Source: Diphasiastrum complanatum
Lineage: Eukaryota > Streptophyta > Lycopodiopsida > Lycopodiales > Lycopodiaceae
DNA length: 64,000 nt
Reading direction: 5' to 3'
Assembly: GCA_029204225.1 (NCBI GenBank)
Contig: CM055102.1
Coordinates: forward strand, 7,218,994 to 7,282,993
The notes below the pieces were generated by a model. It did not search any database and was not told the origin of the DNA. It saw nothing but the letters and a program-made list of their open reading frames with translations. Shown in pieces: positions 1 to 11,080 of this stretch (the first letter of the stretch is position 1; every line of letters starts with the position of its first letter). A program made the position numbers and the translations under genes.

Positions 1-307
1 TCCTCCGCCCATGCCATCATGTGAAAACATGATTAAATCTGGGATTTCATGCGGTAACACACATCTACGTAGAATATTGTCTGAACTTTTGTCAAAGAGT
101 CATTCGGTTGTCCTAGCATCAGGTACTCAACAATATTCGCTTCCCATTTAGGTATTGCTTCTACATAGAACAATGTAGCATCTAGTAATTCATCATCCAC
201 TTCAGTATTAACTAGTGCGGATTCGATTCACGAAACGTGATCAGCTAGATAATTTGCTTGCCCTTTCAAACCACAATTCGAAAGTCGAATTCAGTCAATA
301 ATAGTAA

Positions 308-700
308 TCATCTTGCAATATGTCCAGCATTGCATGTCTTGTTTATCAAGTAAAATAACGGCTGGTGATCCGTATAAAATGCAAAGTGCGTTTCCATGAG
401 GTAGTGACAAAATTTTCGAATAGAAAAAATCATGGCTAACGCTTTACGTTCTGTTGTTGAATAATTCTTCTCCGGATCTATAAGTTGTCTGCTTGCAAAT
501 CGTATAGGATAATCCTTCTTATAATCACCTGACTGCGTCAAAACTGATCCAATGGCATATTTTGAGACATCCGTGTGAACATGAAATTCAATCGTCCAAT
601 CTAGAGAACATATTGGTGCTGAAGTTAATGCTTTTTTTAATTTTTCAAAGGCTTCTAACGCCTCTACTGTCCAAATAGAAACAATAGTCAGTTTGGACAT
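308..700 (-). pseudogene. Gypsy-A RNase H domain
   Basis: RNase H of the gypsy polyprotein, which degrades the RNA strand of the RNA/DNA hybrid during reverse transcription. The three expected acidic positions are visible: FHVHTDVSKYAIG (Asp), NYSTTERKALAMI (Glu) and FAFYTDHQPLFYL (Asp). The order FYTDHQPL then LINKTCN is typical of Ty3/gypsy elements. It follows the RT (737-1654) on the same strand, but in-frame stops and a shifted frame separate the two. It matches the Gypsy-B RNase H (34613-34897) closely, so both belong to one family. Confidence 0.85.
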
Positions 701-736
701 AGGTCGTGCTAAATCCGCAAAGAAGATAATAAAAAT

Positions 737-1654
737 TTAATAGTAGTTCACATGACCCATAAATACATAAACTCCACGAATTGTTGTTGGCGGTGGCAAT
801 TCCACAATAATCTTGATTTTAGAATAATCTGTGGCAATACTATGTCTCGATATCACATGTCCAAGCACAACTCCGTGGGAAATCCATATCTGGTATTTTT
901 TTGGATTTAGAGAAATTTGATATTTGCGACATCTTTCAAATACTTTCTCCAATCGATCCAGGTGGTCTACATCTGTACTATGGACTCCCAGGTCATCCAA
1001 GTATATTTCAAGAAATTTATGTAGATAATCTTTAAAAGAAAATTGCATTACTCTTTGGAATGAACTTGGTGCATTACAGAGTCCAAACGGTATTACTTTG
1101 TAAGCATAGATGCCCCATTCTGTTGCAAAAGCTGTTTTGTGGCGATTGGCAGGTGCAATCTTAACATGGTTGTAACCACTAAATCCATCCAGGAAACTAT
1201 AAGCTTCCGTTCCAGCAAGACGATCCAAAATGCTTTTAGTAAAAGATAACGAAAAGTGATCCTTCCGCGTCACTTTGTTCAAAGCCTTGAGATTCACACA
1301 AATTCTCAATTTCTCATTCTTCTTAGGAACAATGACAATCGATGAGATCCATTCGGTATGCTCGATCTCATAAACGAAATCGGCATCAAGCAATCTCTGA
1401 AGTTCTTTCTTTATCAGGTCCGCAATATTAGGATTACATCGAGAGAACTTTATAACCTTTGGAACTGCTTCAAATACTAAAGGTATGGTATGTTCAATAA
1501 CTGACGTCGGAATACCCTTCAGATCTTGATAAGTCCATGCAAAACAATCTTGATACTTAATAAGTAACAAGCGGAGTGCTTGATACTGTTCAGGATTAAG
1601 TTGTAATCCAACTTGTATTATCTTTTCCGGTTCTTCTGGTTTGGCAAGATTCAT
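737..1654 (-). pseudogene. Gypsy-A reverse transcriptase
   Basis: A 305-codon open stretch covers nearly the whole gypsy RT. Visible blocks in order are EWISSIVIVPKKNEKLRICV, YSFLDGFSGYNHVKIAP, YKVIPFGLCNAPSSFQRVMQ and the catalytic box IYLDDLGVHS (YLDD encoded at 992-1003), then LGHVISRHSIATD. The catalytic Asp pair is present, so this domain is not obviously dead, but it is cut off from protease and RNase H by stops. In the element it would copy genomic RNA into cDNA in cytoplasmic particles. The ORF start is internal to the original polyprotein. Confidence 0.9.
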
Positions 1655-2539
1655 TGGCTGTGTCGTAGCTGGGCCATCGTAAACATCTTCCTAGTTTGGC
1701 ACGTGTTCTTCGGGTTCACGATGTGCTTTAGGTAACATGATAACCGTATCATCCAATGTATAACGTTTAAAATATTCGGGCATATTATGCTGGACCACAT
1801 CTGCTTGTTCCTTTTCAAAAGGACTTGTCTTGGATCTTTGCTTAGCTTTCTTAGCAGGAATTGATCTTGGAGGTGATGACTTCCGAGACGACTATATCTT
1901 GTTAGAATTCTGACTTCTAGAATCATCCTCGACTTTTCCTTTGCCTTTATCCAGTAAGGGTGGCACATTCACTGAATCAATTTTTTGAGGAGGATTTTTC
2001 CATTTTAGGACCGTATTATAATGTTGTTTGGCTTGTTTCTTCGTCATTGACCCTGTGATCCTGTCTTTCTTCAATATAACTGCTTTGGCCGGTTTTATTA
2101 TTGGTTCATCGGGAACCTTACGCACTCCAAATATGGTCGGATGCATATGATTTAGAATTTGTTCATCCGTAAGTTCTGCAATGTCATCATAAGTCAAGGC
2201 ATGACTCACAGGAATGAGGTCATTTTCAATCTGATCTGGTATAAGTTCCGTTGATATCCAAGCTACATTCAGTACATTCAATGGAAAAGTGATCGGTGTA
2301 TCCAAGGTTCGATCCAATAATGAAATCTCAATCAAATCTGACTGATTATCTTGTTGACCCATATATTCAGCTATACAATCAATCGTTGCAAGAGCTTCAT
2401 TCTAGTTGACAGTATCTGTTTGAGAATCGTAATGAACTCCCAAATTTTTCTCTGGTCGGTCACAAGTATGATCCGTTGTTGATGAATCATCATTCTCTTT
2501 TTGAACCACTGGTTTGATAGTCAAAGTTGCAGGATCAAC
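1651..2539 (-). pseudogene. Gypsy-A protease-RT spacer of the polyprotein
   Basis: Linker between protease and RT on the minus strand. It reads in two overlapping frames (1892-2362 and 1651-1968), so at least one frameshift is present. The protein is acidic and lysine-rich (for example LTYDDIAELTDEQILNHMHP and KKQAKQHYNTVLKWKNPPQK) with no recognised catalytic motif. Its position between the aspartic protease and the RT argues that it is part of the same polyprotein and not a separate gene. Confidence 0.55.
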
Positions 2540-3020
2540 TTTGACTGCACGTTCACGATTTTCAAAAGTAATTTTCCCGGCCTAGTTATGAATTACTTGC
2601 GCAACTCGTAATCATGGACGTCCCAATAGGACTCGGTAGATATTTGGTGCTTCTAATAAGTCCATTACTACGAAAGTAATGACGAACTGTACTCTTGCAA
2701 TTTTGACAGGTATATCTTCAACCATTCCTCGTGGACGAACTGTCGTTTGATCAATAGTTTAATGACAAAAGTTGCAGGCCTGTAAGGCCCCATTTTGTAC
2801 ATAGCTTTATAGAAATTAGATTAACTCCTGAACCGCCATCTATCACAGCTGCTTCCTTAGGAAATTGTCTATGCTGTATCGGCAGAGTGATATTCTTTTG
2901 TTCACTTTCCCAAGCGGCTCCAACATGGAGTACTTCAATAGAATCTTCAAATCCAACACAAAAAAGTGGCTCTTGATGGACTTCTGGTTCTGCTTGAGCT
3001 ATTTTAACTCTCTTCCTCAA
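2540..3020 (-). pseudogene. Gypsy-A aspartic protease
   Basis: Retropepsin-like segment that would process the polyprotein. The active-site region reads AAVIDGGSGVNLISIKL, with D-G-G in place of the usual D-S/T-G. Further on, in another frame around 2570-2640, comes the typical flap and tail pattern YRVLLGRP followed by AGKITFEN. A stop and frame change near 2751 break it. At the right (5') end, coding sequence stops near 3020 where Copia-A was inserted; the upstream gag resumes at about 8590. Confidence 0.65.
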
Positions 3021-3100
3021 TGATCAACGTCATTTCTTATTTTAGAGTATACTTTATTCATGGAACATACCTCCATGATAGCATTACAAGTAAAGGCTTT

Positions 3101-4537
3101 TTACATGACCTGGTCTAAGCCAAGTTTGGCTCTAAAAGTTTCAAACTTTTCTTTACTTAAAGCTTTTGTAAATATATCAGCAACTTGTAACAACGTAGAA
3201 CAATGTACAATACTTATGTCTTCAGATTGTATTTTTTCACGCACAAAGTGATATTTTACTTCAATATGTTTTGTTTGTGCGTGAAAGATTGGATTTTTAG
3301 CCAATTGTATTTCGCTTTGACTGTCAAAGAAAATAACAGTGGGATTTACCTACTTCATGCCAATCTCACATAACAACTTACGTAGCCAAATAGCTTCTTG
3401 GGTAGCAGAACTCAATGCTTTATATTCGGCTTCTATGGAAGAAAGAGAAATAGTATCTTGCTTCTTGCTAGACCATGAAAAACAGTCGCTACCAAAATTG
3501 AAAGTATAACCTGTTGTTTACTTTCTATCATCTATACTTCCAGCCCAACCAGCGCCAACATAACCTTACAACTTAGGTAAAACACTTTGTCTTTTGTAGA
3601 TTAGACCAGGGTTCGGTGTAACATACCTCAAAGTCCTTTTTGCAGCTTTCCGATTGTCCATAGTGGGTGATGACATGAATTGGCTAATCAAACTTACAGC
3701 ATAGCATATATCAGGACGTGTAGTCGTAAGATATATTAAACTTCCAACTAGTTAACGAAATAGTGTAGCATCAACATGTGCACTATCATCAATACGAGAT
3801 AATTTCTTACCAGCTTCGCAAGGGGTGATGGAAGGTTTGCACTCTATCATGTCAAATCTCTCCAATATCTCGCCTACATACTTTTTTTGACATAACCTGA
3901 TATCATCATCGTAAAGTACAATCAAGGCAATGTTGTCATCATTTATAAGAACATAAAGATTTGGATCTGAATTTGTTCTTACAAATCCATGTGAAAGAAA
4001 GTAACTATTAATGCGTCCATACCATGCGCGTGGCGTTTGCTTAAGGCCATAAAGTCTTTTGTGTAGTTTACATACCTTCTGTTCTTGCCCTTTTGCCATG
4101 AAGCCCTACAGTTGGACCATGTAAACTTCTTCCTCTAAGTCACCATTAAAAAATGTAGACTTCACATCCATTTGATGGATCTTCCACCCAAAATGAGATG
4201 CTAAGGCAATGATAAGGCGTAGCGTAGTCCACTTAGCCACTGGAGCAAATGTCTCTTCATAGTCAATTCCTTTGCTTTGCTCATAACCCTTCACTACTAG
4301 GCATGCCTCTATTGTGCCATCCGCATGAAACTTTGTTCTAAACTCCCATTTGTTGTCAATGGATTTCTTTCCAAGTGGTAGATCAACCAACTCCCATATA
4401 TCATGTCTTTGGATGGATTCTATCTCTTCTTCCATTGCCCTTTGCCACTCTTTGTGATCTTTTGCTTCATCAAAGGTTGATGGCCCTCGACACTTCAAAA
4501 TGTCAATCATTAGGGCATAGTTGATGGCTCTCGACAC
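3101..4537 (-). pseudogene. Copia-A reverse transcriptase and RNase H
   Basis: RT of the copia polyprotein starts near 4537 (DHKEWQRAMEEEIESIQRHD, then DNKWEFRTKFHADGTIEA and EETFAPVAKWTTLRLIIALA) and runs through FFNGDLEEEVYM and LYGLKQTPRAWYGRI. The catalytic box reads LYDDDIRL in place of the family's LYVDDIIL. Immediately after it, roughly 40 or more residues are missing before GEILERFDMIECKPSITPCE. RNase H follows to 3101 and ends with NPIFHAQTKHIEVKYHFVRE and DIFTKALSKEKFE. Stops near 4100 and 3750 split the frame. Enzymatic activity is very unlikely. Confidence 0.85.
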
Positions 4538-4563
4538 TTCAAAATGTCAATCATTAGGGCATA
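4476..4563. repeat. 44-bp tandem duplication in Copia-A pol
   Basis: Two adjacent 44-base copies (4476-4519 and 4520-4563) differ at one base (GGCCCTC against GGCTCTC). Forty-four is not a multiple of three, so the duplication shifts the reading frame between the integrase C-terminal part and the RT. The peptide NYALMIDILKCR therefore appears twice in two frames. Confidence 0.9.
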
Positions 4564-4568
4564 GTTCA

Positions 4569-5989
4569 CATGATAACGATTGGGATACTTCATTTCCCGT
4601 GTTGATCTTCTCACTTCACTTTGTGTGCTAGATCCTGTTTGATTTAGCTTTGCATCCTTCATGATCTTTTCATACCATTTTGGTATCTTAGATTCATGTG
4701 ATACACTACGTGGAGAGTACGTATCCCAAGGAGTGTCCAAGTAATGTCTCTTACTTCCAACCGGTTTCTCCTTTATTGTTCCTATTGGCAAGTACATCTC
4801 CCTAGGATCTTGAATAGGTGGTGTTCTTTCATATTCACCCTCTCGACTTTTGTCTTCACGTGCATCATTTTGTGGAGCATATTCTTCATTTTCTTCCTCC
4901 AAAATTGTGGGAAGTCTCTTGATGCTTTCACCGCTTGCATGGTCTTCATCTTCATACCTATGTGTTTCATCAAAGATCACATCTTTACTAATGTGAATCT
5001 TGTTCATTACAAGATCAAAACATTTGTAAGCTTTCGTTCTTTCATCATAACCGACGAAGATACACTTGATTGCTTTGGCATCAAGCTTCTTTCGCTCCTC
5101 CTTTGGCACATGTACATAGGCCTTGCATCCAATGACATGAAACTTGTCGATTTTTGGCTTTATTCCAGTAAATGCTTCTTCAGGAGTCACATTTGGAACC
5201 GCAACTGTAGAGCTCCTGTTTTGCAAGAACATTGTCGCACTGCACGCTTCCGACCAAAGTGAATCGGTCAAGCCCATTTGCTTCATCATGGAGCGTGCAC
5301 TCTCCATAATAGTCATGTTTTTCCTTTCAGCTACACCATTACTATGCGACGTGTGTGACTGTGTGAATTGTCTTTTAATGTCGTGTTCTTTGCAAAAGTA
5401 TTCAAAATCATCAAATTTCTATTCACCCCCTCTATCGGATCTTAGCACTTTGATGCGTGCATCTAGTTGGTTCTCTACCAAAGTTTTGAACTCCTTGAAG
5501 TGAGCAAAAGCGTCAGATTTCTTCTTCAAGAAATAAATCCATGTCCTCCTAGAGTAATCATCTATGAAAGTCATAAAATTATATGCTTTTCCCAACGACA
5601 TGGTCTTCATTGGGCCGCACAGGTCGCTGTGAATTAGTTCTAGCAGTTTTTTAGCTCTTGCAGCTCCACCTTTCTTGAATGTCTCTCTGTGATGCTTTCC
5701 CATGATGCATCCTTCACATATTGCATGATGATCATCCTGCAATGCCGGTAACCCTATTACCATCTTCAGCTTTGCCATAGTTCAAATGACCAAGTCTTCT
5801 GTGCCACAACTCGGATTGAGATACTGTTGAGATAGCCAAACCATATTCACCTGGTTTTGCAGCATCCAATTTATAAAGGCCACAGTTACTATCTCTATAA
5901 ACCTTCGCCACCACTTTGTGGTTGTGGTTCGTATCCTTCATAAGACATCCATCCTTGACAAATTCAACTTTAAGATGTTGATTTGCCAT
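4569..5989 (-). pseudogene. Copia-A GAG-pre-integrase and integrase
   Basis: Starts with the GAG-pre-integrase zinc region (LWHRRLGHLNYGKAED, then HAICEGCIMGKHHRETF). The integrase core follows with the first Asp in LELIHSDLCGPMKT, the second in IKVLRSDRGGE, and the AERKN block around 5320 after a frame break. The tail carries IKCIFVGYDERTKAYKCFD and VIFDETHRYE. The core spans two frames (5419-5778 and 4510-5316) with a stop after the second Asp. It would insert cDNA into host chromosomes; here it is inactivated. Confidence 0.85.
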
Positions 5990-6214
5990 TACACCAACAG
6001 AAAGAAAACTCTTTTTGAGTCTAGGAACATAAAGTACATTAGGGATATTTTTAATTTTGCCATCAGGAAATTACACAGGTACATTGTCCACACCCTGTAT
6101 CTGGCATTCCTCTCCATTGGCTTGAGTGACCTTATCCCCATCATGGATTGGTGATAATTTTTCAAACCAATCACGTTTGTCGGTCATATGCCTTGTGGCG
6201 CCTGAGTCTATGAA
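5990..6214 (-). pseudogene. Copia-A aspartic protease
   Basis: Around 6180-6215 the minus strand reads FIDSGATRHMT, the D-S-G-A active site of copia proteases. An in-frame TGA stands where the family usually has Trp just before it. The downstream part contains LYVPRLKKSFLSVGVMANQ, the normal protease to GAG-pre-integrase transition, in another frame. The domain is short and broken but clearly placed between gag and integrase. Confidence 0.7.
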
Positions 6215-7082
6215 TCATCTGGCACCATCATCAACTTGGGATGCCAATGCCGATGAGAAAACACTTGTTTCGTCATCTTCTCCATCATCTTCGGCAATGT
6301 TTCCTTGTTGAGTCACTTTTCCCGCCTTTATGTCTGCTTTCTTCTTATAACACTCGCGTGCCCAATGACCGTAACTTTTTTTCTTTTGATGACGACTCTC
6401 CTTCGTCATCATCATCCTTGGATTTCTTAGGAATCCTTTTCCATCCATTCTGCTTGCCTTTAGCAAGTAAGGCTTGATCCTCCTGTGGGGTTTGTCTTGA
6501 CTTCACCACTTTACGATGCTGCTCTTCTTGCAACATGATTTCGTGGAAGTCTTCAAAAGTAGACAACCTCTCCCTTGAAGCAATGTCGCTCACAAACATC
6601 TGTAGCCCTTCCGAGACACCGCTCATTGTGGTATGTACCAATTCAATATCTCTGATTGGTTCTCCAATCATCACAAGTTGATCTCTCAGGTCCTTTATCC
6701 CAGTGAAGAAGGATCCCACTGATTCACTTTCTTCCATCCTTACTGTGTTCAATATCGACTTCAAGAACATGGCTCGAGATGGATTGCAAATTTGAAATTG
6801 CATTCTAAGAGCTTTCCAAGCTCCCCTAGTCGTCATGGCATCACTTATGTGAGTGATCACTGAAAGATTGATCAAGGATAATGCTCTCTGCGCCTTTTTA
6901 TCAAAGGCCCTTATGTCACCTGGAGTGGTATTTGGTCGGACTTCAATACCTGCCACGATTTCCCACAACTCTTTCTCCATCAAAATGCTCTTCATTTTGA
7001 ATTTCCAGATGTTGTAGTTAGAAGCTCCATCAAGTTTGCTTGCATCGCCCAAAATTGCCTCATTGATGTTTGCCATCTCCAA
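6215..7082 (-). pseudogene. Copia-A gag
   Basis: Starts at an ATG at 7082 (MEMANINEAILGDASKLDG, then NYNIWKFKMKSILMEKELWE), the classic plant copia gag N-terminus that packages the RNA in particles. The middle has the UBN2-type block ITHISDAMTTRGAWKALRMQF and ESESVGSFFTGIKDLRDQL. A frameshift occurs between 6345 and 6466. The C-terminal zinc knuckle is damaged: only KKKSYGHWARECYKKK remains and the first two Cys of the CCHC pattern are absent. The 1.2 kb leader upstream is unusually long. Confidence 0.85.
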
Positions 7083-8329
7083 ACTGCTTAAAACTTCACC
7101 TATAGGCTACAAAGTGTATGCTAGAGCCAACTGTGATGTCAAAAATCAATAATAATGACCTGCAATTTTTAGCTTACCAGGCCACCTGCCGCTCTTTCGC
7201 CAAATTGAAAGCCAAATTGGCATCATTTTCCAAAATGCTTCACGTCACCAACTCCTAGCTTCCTACCCAGTGGAATGGTGAAATCACTTCTGGCGCACTT
7301 CAAACACTTTCTCCACAACAATCACTCTGTTTTGGTGTACCGGACTTGCAGGTACAGTCAGGGTGCCCTTCGTTTGGAGGCTATAGCCTTGTCTGTCCAA
7401 AATAGGCTAAAGGAGGTGAAAATAAGGGCAATTTGGATTTTTGAACTATTTCTTCAGTGTGAAGAAACTTCACCCTTCAAAGACTTGGGACCCAACAATT
7501 TTTTCAGTTTGAAGATTTTTAATGAAGTTGCAATGCACTTTGAACTTCAGATCCCTTCACACTTTTTCACTTCAATCCAACGGATCCTTTAGATCCAACG
7601 ACCCACCTGTTGTGAAATAACCATCGTCGATCTGTATGAATCGATATCAGACGGCTGTAAACGCTTTTGTGCATTGATCAAAGGCCTTCGAAGCACCGAG
7701 CACTTCGGGTCGCTAGCTGACAATTAAGATTGAGCGCGCGAGAGTTCCTGCGACCTCTCCTCCTCCTCTCTCTCAGCGATGGAGTTCTTCTCTCTCCTTC
7801 ACAGGCTATGGCAGCTCCACATGGATCGAATTGGCTGTCTTCCTTCTCCGCGGCCAGTCGCAGCCTCCCTACCGCTGAATAGCGCTACCAGGGCGCCCAT
7901 TCACAGCCTCTCACAGCTTTGAAAACGACCTCCTACAAGGAGATATCTTAGATTTTGTCCCTTGAAACTCTAGCAATTTTGAAGAGAAGAATATATTGAG
8001 CTTTACTCAGGCTTTCCCTGAGCTTTCCTTTGCAGCTCCTAACTGGCTGAGGTCGCCCTACTATAGGTTATCTTCTGCTCCAAACCGCTCTTCCAGTATT
8101 CGATTGGATTCAAACCAATCACAAACGCCAAGCAACTCTCCAGAAGAATTTTTCAGCTTCAAACTTTGCTTGCTTTCTGATTCAACCAATAATTCCCTGT
8201 CTGTGAATCCTTTTTACAGTTTTGAGCCATTCCACAAATTTCCACAGACTCGGTTTTGTGCTTCCTAGCCAACAAACCGTCGTGAATTCGCAGCTCTCTG
8301 TTCTTGTCCAGTGATTCCAACCACCAAGG
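7083..8329 (-). other. Copia-A untranslated leader, 1.25 kb
   Basis: Sequence between the primer binding site and the gag start, with no recognisable coding domain. It is unlike its AT-rich surroundings: 7700-7950 is rich in C and G, and on the plus strand it looks like a CT-rich 5' UTR followed by a short 48-codon ORF from ATG 7779. A GGGTGCCCTTCGTTTGG-type stretch near 7357 recalls hAT element ends, but no partner end was found. Confidence 0.5.
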
Positions 8330-8341
8330 GCTCTGATACCA
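8330..8341 (-). other. Copia-A primer binding site
   Basis: On the minus strand this is TGGTATCAGAGC, complementary to the 3' end of plant initiator methionine tRNA, which primes minus-strand cDNA synthesis in most plant copia elements. It fixes the boundary between the 5' LTR (to the right) and the leader. Confidence 0.9.
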
Positions 8342-8590
8342 AGTTAAGAAAACACAATTGAAAACACCCGACCAGATCAATCACCACAGCACAACGTCAA
8401 GTGCAACAAGAACCCAAAATTGATCTCTTCAAACTGTATATTCAACTACTTCGTAAGTACAAAGATAAGTTCCTTAAAAATACTCAAATGGCTCGTAAAA
8501 TAAAGATGGCCCGATAACTCTAGAACTAAGCACACGTGGTGTCGTCGAAATAAGAAAGCATTGTATAAGTCGATTATCGCTATTTACTGA
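8342..8590 (-). repeat. Copia-A 5' LTR (approximate)
   Basis: About 250 bases between the PBS and the point where the gypsy gag reading frame resumes (KMGY near 8590). The LTR end next to the PBS lacks a clear CA, and the matching 3' LTR is absent, so both limits are approximate. Confidence 0.45.
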
Positions 8591-9550
8591 TATCCCATTT
8601 TGGCATACGGTTGCTGAATTATCCAAGGATTGAAGTTGCAAAAAGCAGTCTCATGGTCAGGCGAATTACACAAATGGCATACACTGATTTCCATTCATTT
8701 TTTCAATTGAGGACACTCATATACTGTGTGATTTCCTGTACAAATAGAACACCAAACATTTTTCCTGGTAGGAAAAATCTTCGCAAACTTTTCAGGCTCC
8801 TTGTTCGCTTTTGCATGGAAATCTTCCAATGCTTTAATCTTCTCATCAAATTGCGACTTCAACTTTTCCATCTGTTTTTGCTGGTTCTTCCCGATTTTCT
8901 CGAACTCATTGAGCATCATTTCTGCAGTAGCGTTGACATTTGTTGATGCAATAGTGGTGAATGTTGTAGTATTCTGTCCTACTACATAAGGCAATATACT
9001 GATGTGCGGCTCATCATTTGAATCTTCATCCTCCTCCCGAATTGCATCATCCATAGCATTCTGCAACATTGCGTACTCATTATGGCGTTTCAGCTCACGT
9101 CTGATCCGTTTAGGTAAAATTGACAAAAACCACATAATCATGGCATTTTCGTTAATCAGCTCAGGTTCGCACTCAGATTTGAGGCGTTTCACCTATTCAA
9201 TGTAATTTCGAACCATTTCCCGCTTTCCCATTTTAATTTTACTTAAAAGTATCCATAAACTTCCGAGGTTTGAACTGTGTGATAAGGGCTCGTTTAACAA
9301 CCTCCCAATCTATACGCTCAGTTTCATCTTGATTATAGTACCAATCTTGTGCTGCGCCTGTTAAGGCCATAGGAAAAAGCTTAAGTTTATCTTGAGGGAA
9401 AATTTTGCTATAGATTTCACAGGATTCAGCATAGATCTGAAGAAATCTAATTGGATCTGTTAGCCCATTGTATTTGGGTAGATCCAAACGGGGTGCTCTT
9501 CTAACAATGATTGAATTGACTTCCTAAGTGACACCTCCAGAGGCAGCCAT
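8590..9550 (-). pseudogene. Gypsy-A gag
   Basis: Nucleocapsid-type gag. The likely start is the ATG at 9550 (MAASGGV), followed by an in-frame TAG after nine codons. The retrotransposon gag domain reads LPKYNGLTDPIRFLQIYAES and FPMALTGAAQDWYYNQ. A frameshift near 9239 leads into ILPKRIRRELKRHNEYA and MDDAIREEDED. Two CCHC zinc knuckles follow: CSICTGNHTVYEC (8713-8751) and CHLCNSPDHETAFC (8638-8679). Very similar to the gag at the right edge (63560-63990), so both are one family. Interrupted after the second knuckle by Copia-A. Confidence 0.85.
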
Positions 9551-10744
9551 CTTCACAGATTCAAATCAAGCAGACAATGAGATTGGATCTAGATTTTTCA
9601 ATCAAAACTATTTCAGATCAGATCTGCTAGATCTATTCCACTTTTCAAAAATCAAATCTTTATATCATGAGAAAGATTTCGAAATTCAATCAATTGATAC
9701 TTCTAAAAAATGAAAAATTTCTCAGAATCCAAATCAGACTGTATCAGATTTGACCCAAATTTTGACAAAGACTTGATCTGGAAAATCTAAATCTAAAAAT
9801 AGTACTGGCGAAGGTTCCCTAGACGAAGATTGGCTCGGCGAAGGCCCAATAATGCTATTTTGGAAAAAAAAAAACTCTCTGATCAACTTTTTTGACGATT
9901 TCTAGGGAAATAACCTTTGTCGAACTCTCAGATATAAAATTTGACATAGATAAAGCTATGGTAAACCCGACGAAGGTTTTTGATACAAGAAAATACAGTT
10001 TATGTAGTTTAACGAGGTAAAAATCAAGATTTTTTATGATCTGGACAGGAAGAATGTTCAGCAAACTCAAAAATAGTATTTGACTATAAATAGAATGTTA
10101 TGGAAACTCGGTGAAAGTTTTGGCAAAGGATCAAGAGTAATACTGGTATTTTTTGCAAAAAAGTTACTTTTTTGACAAAAATATGACAATATGACAACTG
10201 ATCCTCTGAAAAAACTTCTATTTTTGGTATTATTCTTCATCGACCTGACAGTAAATAGATCCAAATCACACCTATGCACAGTGAATTGGGCGAAGGTTCT
10301 TTTTCTGTAATTTTAGAGTTTTGATGATTTTTTGGTGTTTTTTGATGAGCAAATCCAAATAAAGCATGAGAGATGGAGGAAAAGTAATAAAGAGCAAGGA
10401 CATTCATCAATCCATTTCACAAGAGAACCAATATGCTTTATTGAAATGAGGAAATGAACATTTGTAGGAACTCGAGTTGGTCACTTTTTATAATAGAGAG
10501 GAGGACCCTGGCCTCTGAATCCTATTGGTCCATTTCTACATTCAGATTTAAAAAAAGAGTGGGAACCATCCAAATTGGAGGAAAACCCAACTTTATTCAC
10601 TAACTTGACATTTAGGCCCTGCGACATTAAAAGTCCCGCAAAAAGGCCTAAAGTCCTTTTATTGACTTGTAACTAATCAAATAACTATGTGATCATCGGG
10701 TTGCTAGGATTAGGATTGCCTTGGGATTCGCAAACCCTCCAACA
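9551..10744 (-). other. Gypsy-A leader and 5' LTR (boundary not resolved)
   Basis: Non-coding sequence upstream of gag. The right end has TGTTGGAGGG on the minus strand, a plausible LTR start. Motifs of the type GGCGAAGGTTC recur about seven times between 9800 and 10310, separated by AT-rich sequence. I could not find a PBS, so LTR and leader cannot be separated; the matching 3' LTR is off the window. Confidence 0.5.
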
Positions 10745-11058
10745 ATCTTGTGTCTTAGTTATCCAAGAAACAAGATACTATATCGTGATCCTCATATAAA
10801 GCCGAGTACAAGGCCCTTACAATCACTACTAAAGAAATATTATGGATCAAAAGATTACTTATGGAGCTCAAGTGCATCAAGGATGAAGATCCACGTATAA
10901 TCAAGTGTGACAACAAGGTCATTGGAGGAGAAATCAACTTGGAGCATATTGGATCATCATCATGTATTGTCGATCTCCTCACCAAACCATTCCTCAAGAG
11001 TGCCTTCATCAAGTTTAGATTTAATCTTGGCTTGATTCCAAGATCTATGTTAAAGTAG
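10745..11058 (+). pseudogene. Copia-B RNase H fragment
   Basis: Plus-strand copia RNase H remnant beginning in NLVS-stop-LSKKQDTIS, continuing [20 protein letters not shown] and ending [20 protein letters not shown] then [11 protein letters not shown] block is deleted after IIKCDN, removing the region that would carry SKHIEV. It is nearest to Copia-E within this window. Its 5' part is cut off by the right end of Gypsy-A, so Copia-B was there first. Confidence 0.8.
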
Positions 11059-11080
11059 ATTGATATCTTTTAAGGAGGAT

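Larger units (their letters stand above)
3060..8590 (-). mobile_element. Copia-A: Ty1/copia element nested in Gypsy-A
   Basis: Minus-strand copia element lying between the gag and protease of Gypsy-A. Order from the right: 5' LTR (about 8342-8590), primer binding site (8330-8341), unusually long leader (7083-8329), gag, protease, integrase, RT, RNase H ending at 3101, then a purine-rich tract around 3063-3072. Gypsy coding sequence resumes within about 40 bases of that tract, so the 3' LTR is missing and no target duplication can be defined. Gag is first, and integrase precedes RT, which is diagnostic of copia. Many stops and deletions make it non-autonomous. Confidence 0.85.
1..10744 (-). 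mobile_element. Gypsy-A: Ty3/gypsy LTR retrotransposon, interrupted by Copia-A
   Basis: Minus-strand gypsy element whose 5' end is at the right. Reading leftwards: leader or LTR (about 9551-10744), gag (about 8590-9550), then a copia insertion (about 3060-8590), then protease, spacer, reverse transcriptase and RNase H down to position 308. Bases 1-307 still translate, with stops, into the RNase H to integrase linker seen in Gypsy-B, so integrase and the 3' LTR lie beyond the left edge. The RT and RNase H look like the non-chromodomain Athila/Tat type; this lineage call is inference from motifs. Right end 10744 is set by a TGTTGGAGGG start on the minus strand followed by sequence of another element. 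All coding parts carry stops or frameshifts. Confidence 0.85.

Noticed and set aside
4744-5262. 172-codon plus-strand ORF
   Set aside because: Antisense shadow of the Copia-A integrase tail; no family motif on the plus strand.
7340-7600. hAT-type transposon suggested by GGGTGCCCTTCGTTTGG
   Set aside because: No matching inverted end and no 8-bp duplication found.
7996-8268. 90-codon plus-strand ORF, Ser-rich
   Set aside because: Lies in the Copia-A leader in antisense; no recognised domain, and composition alone is not evidence of a gene.
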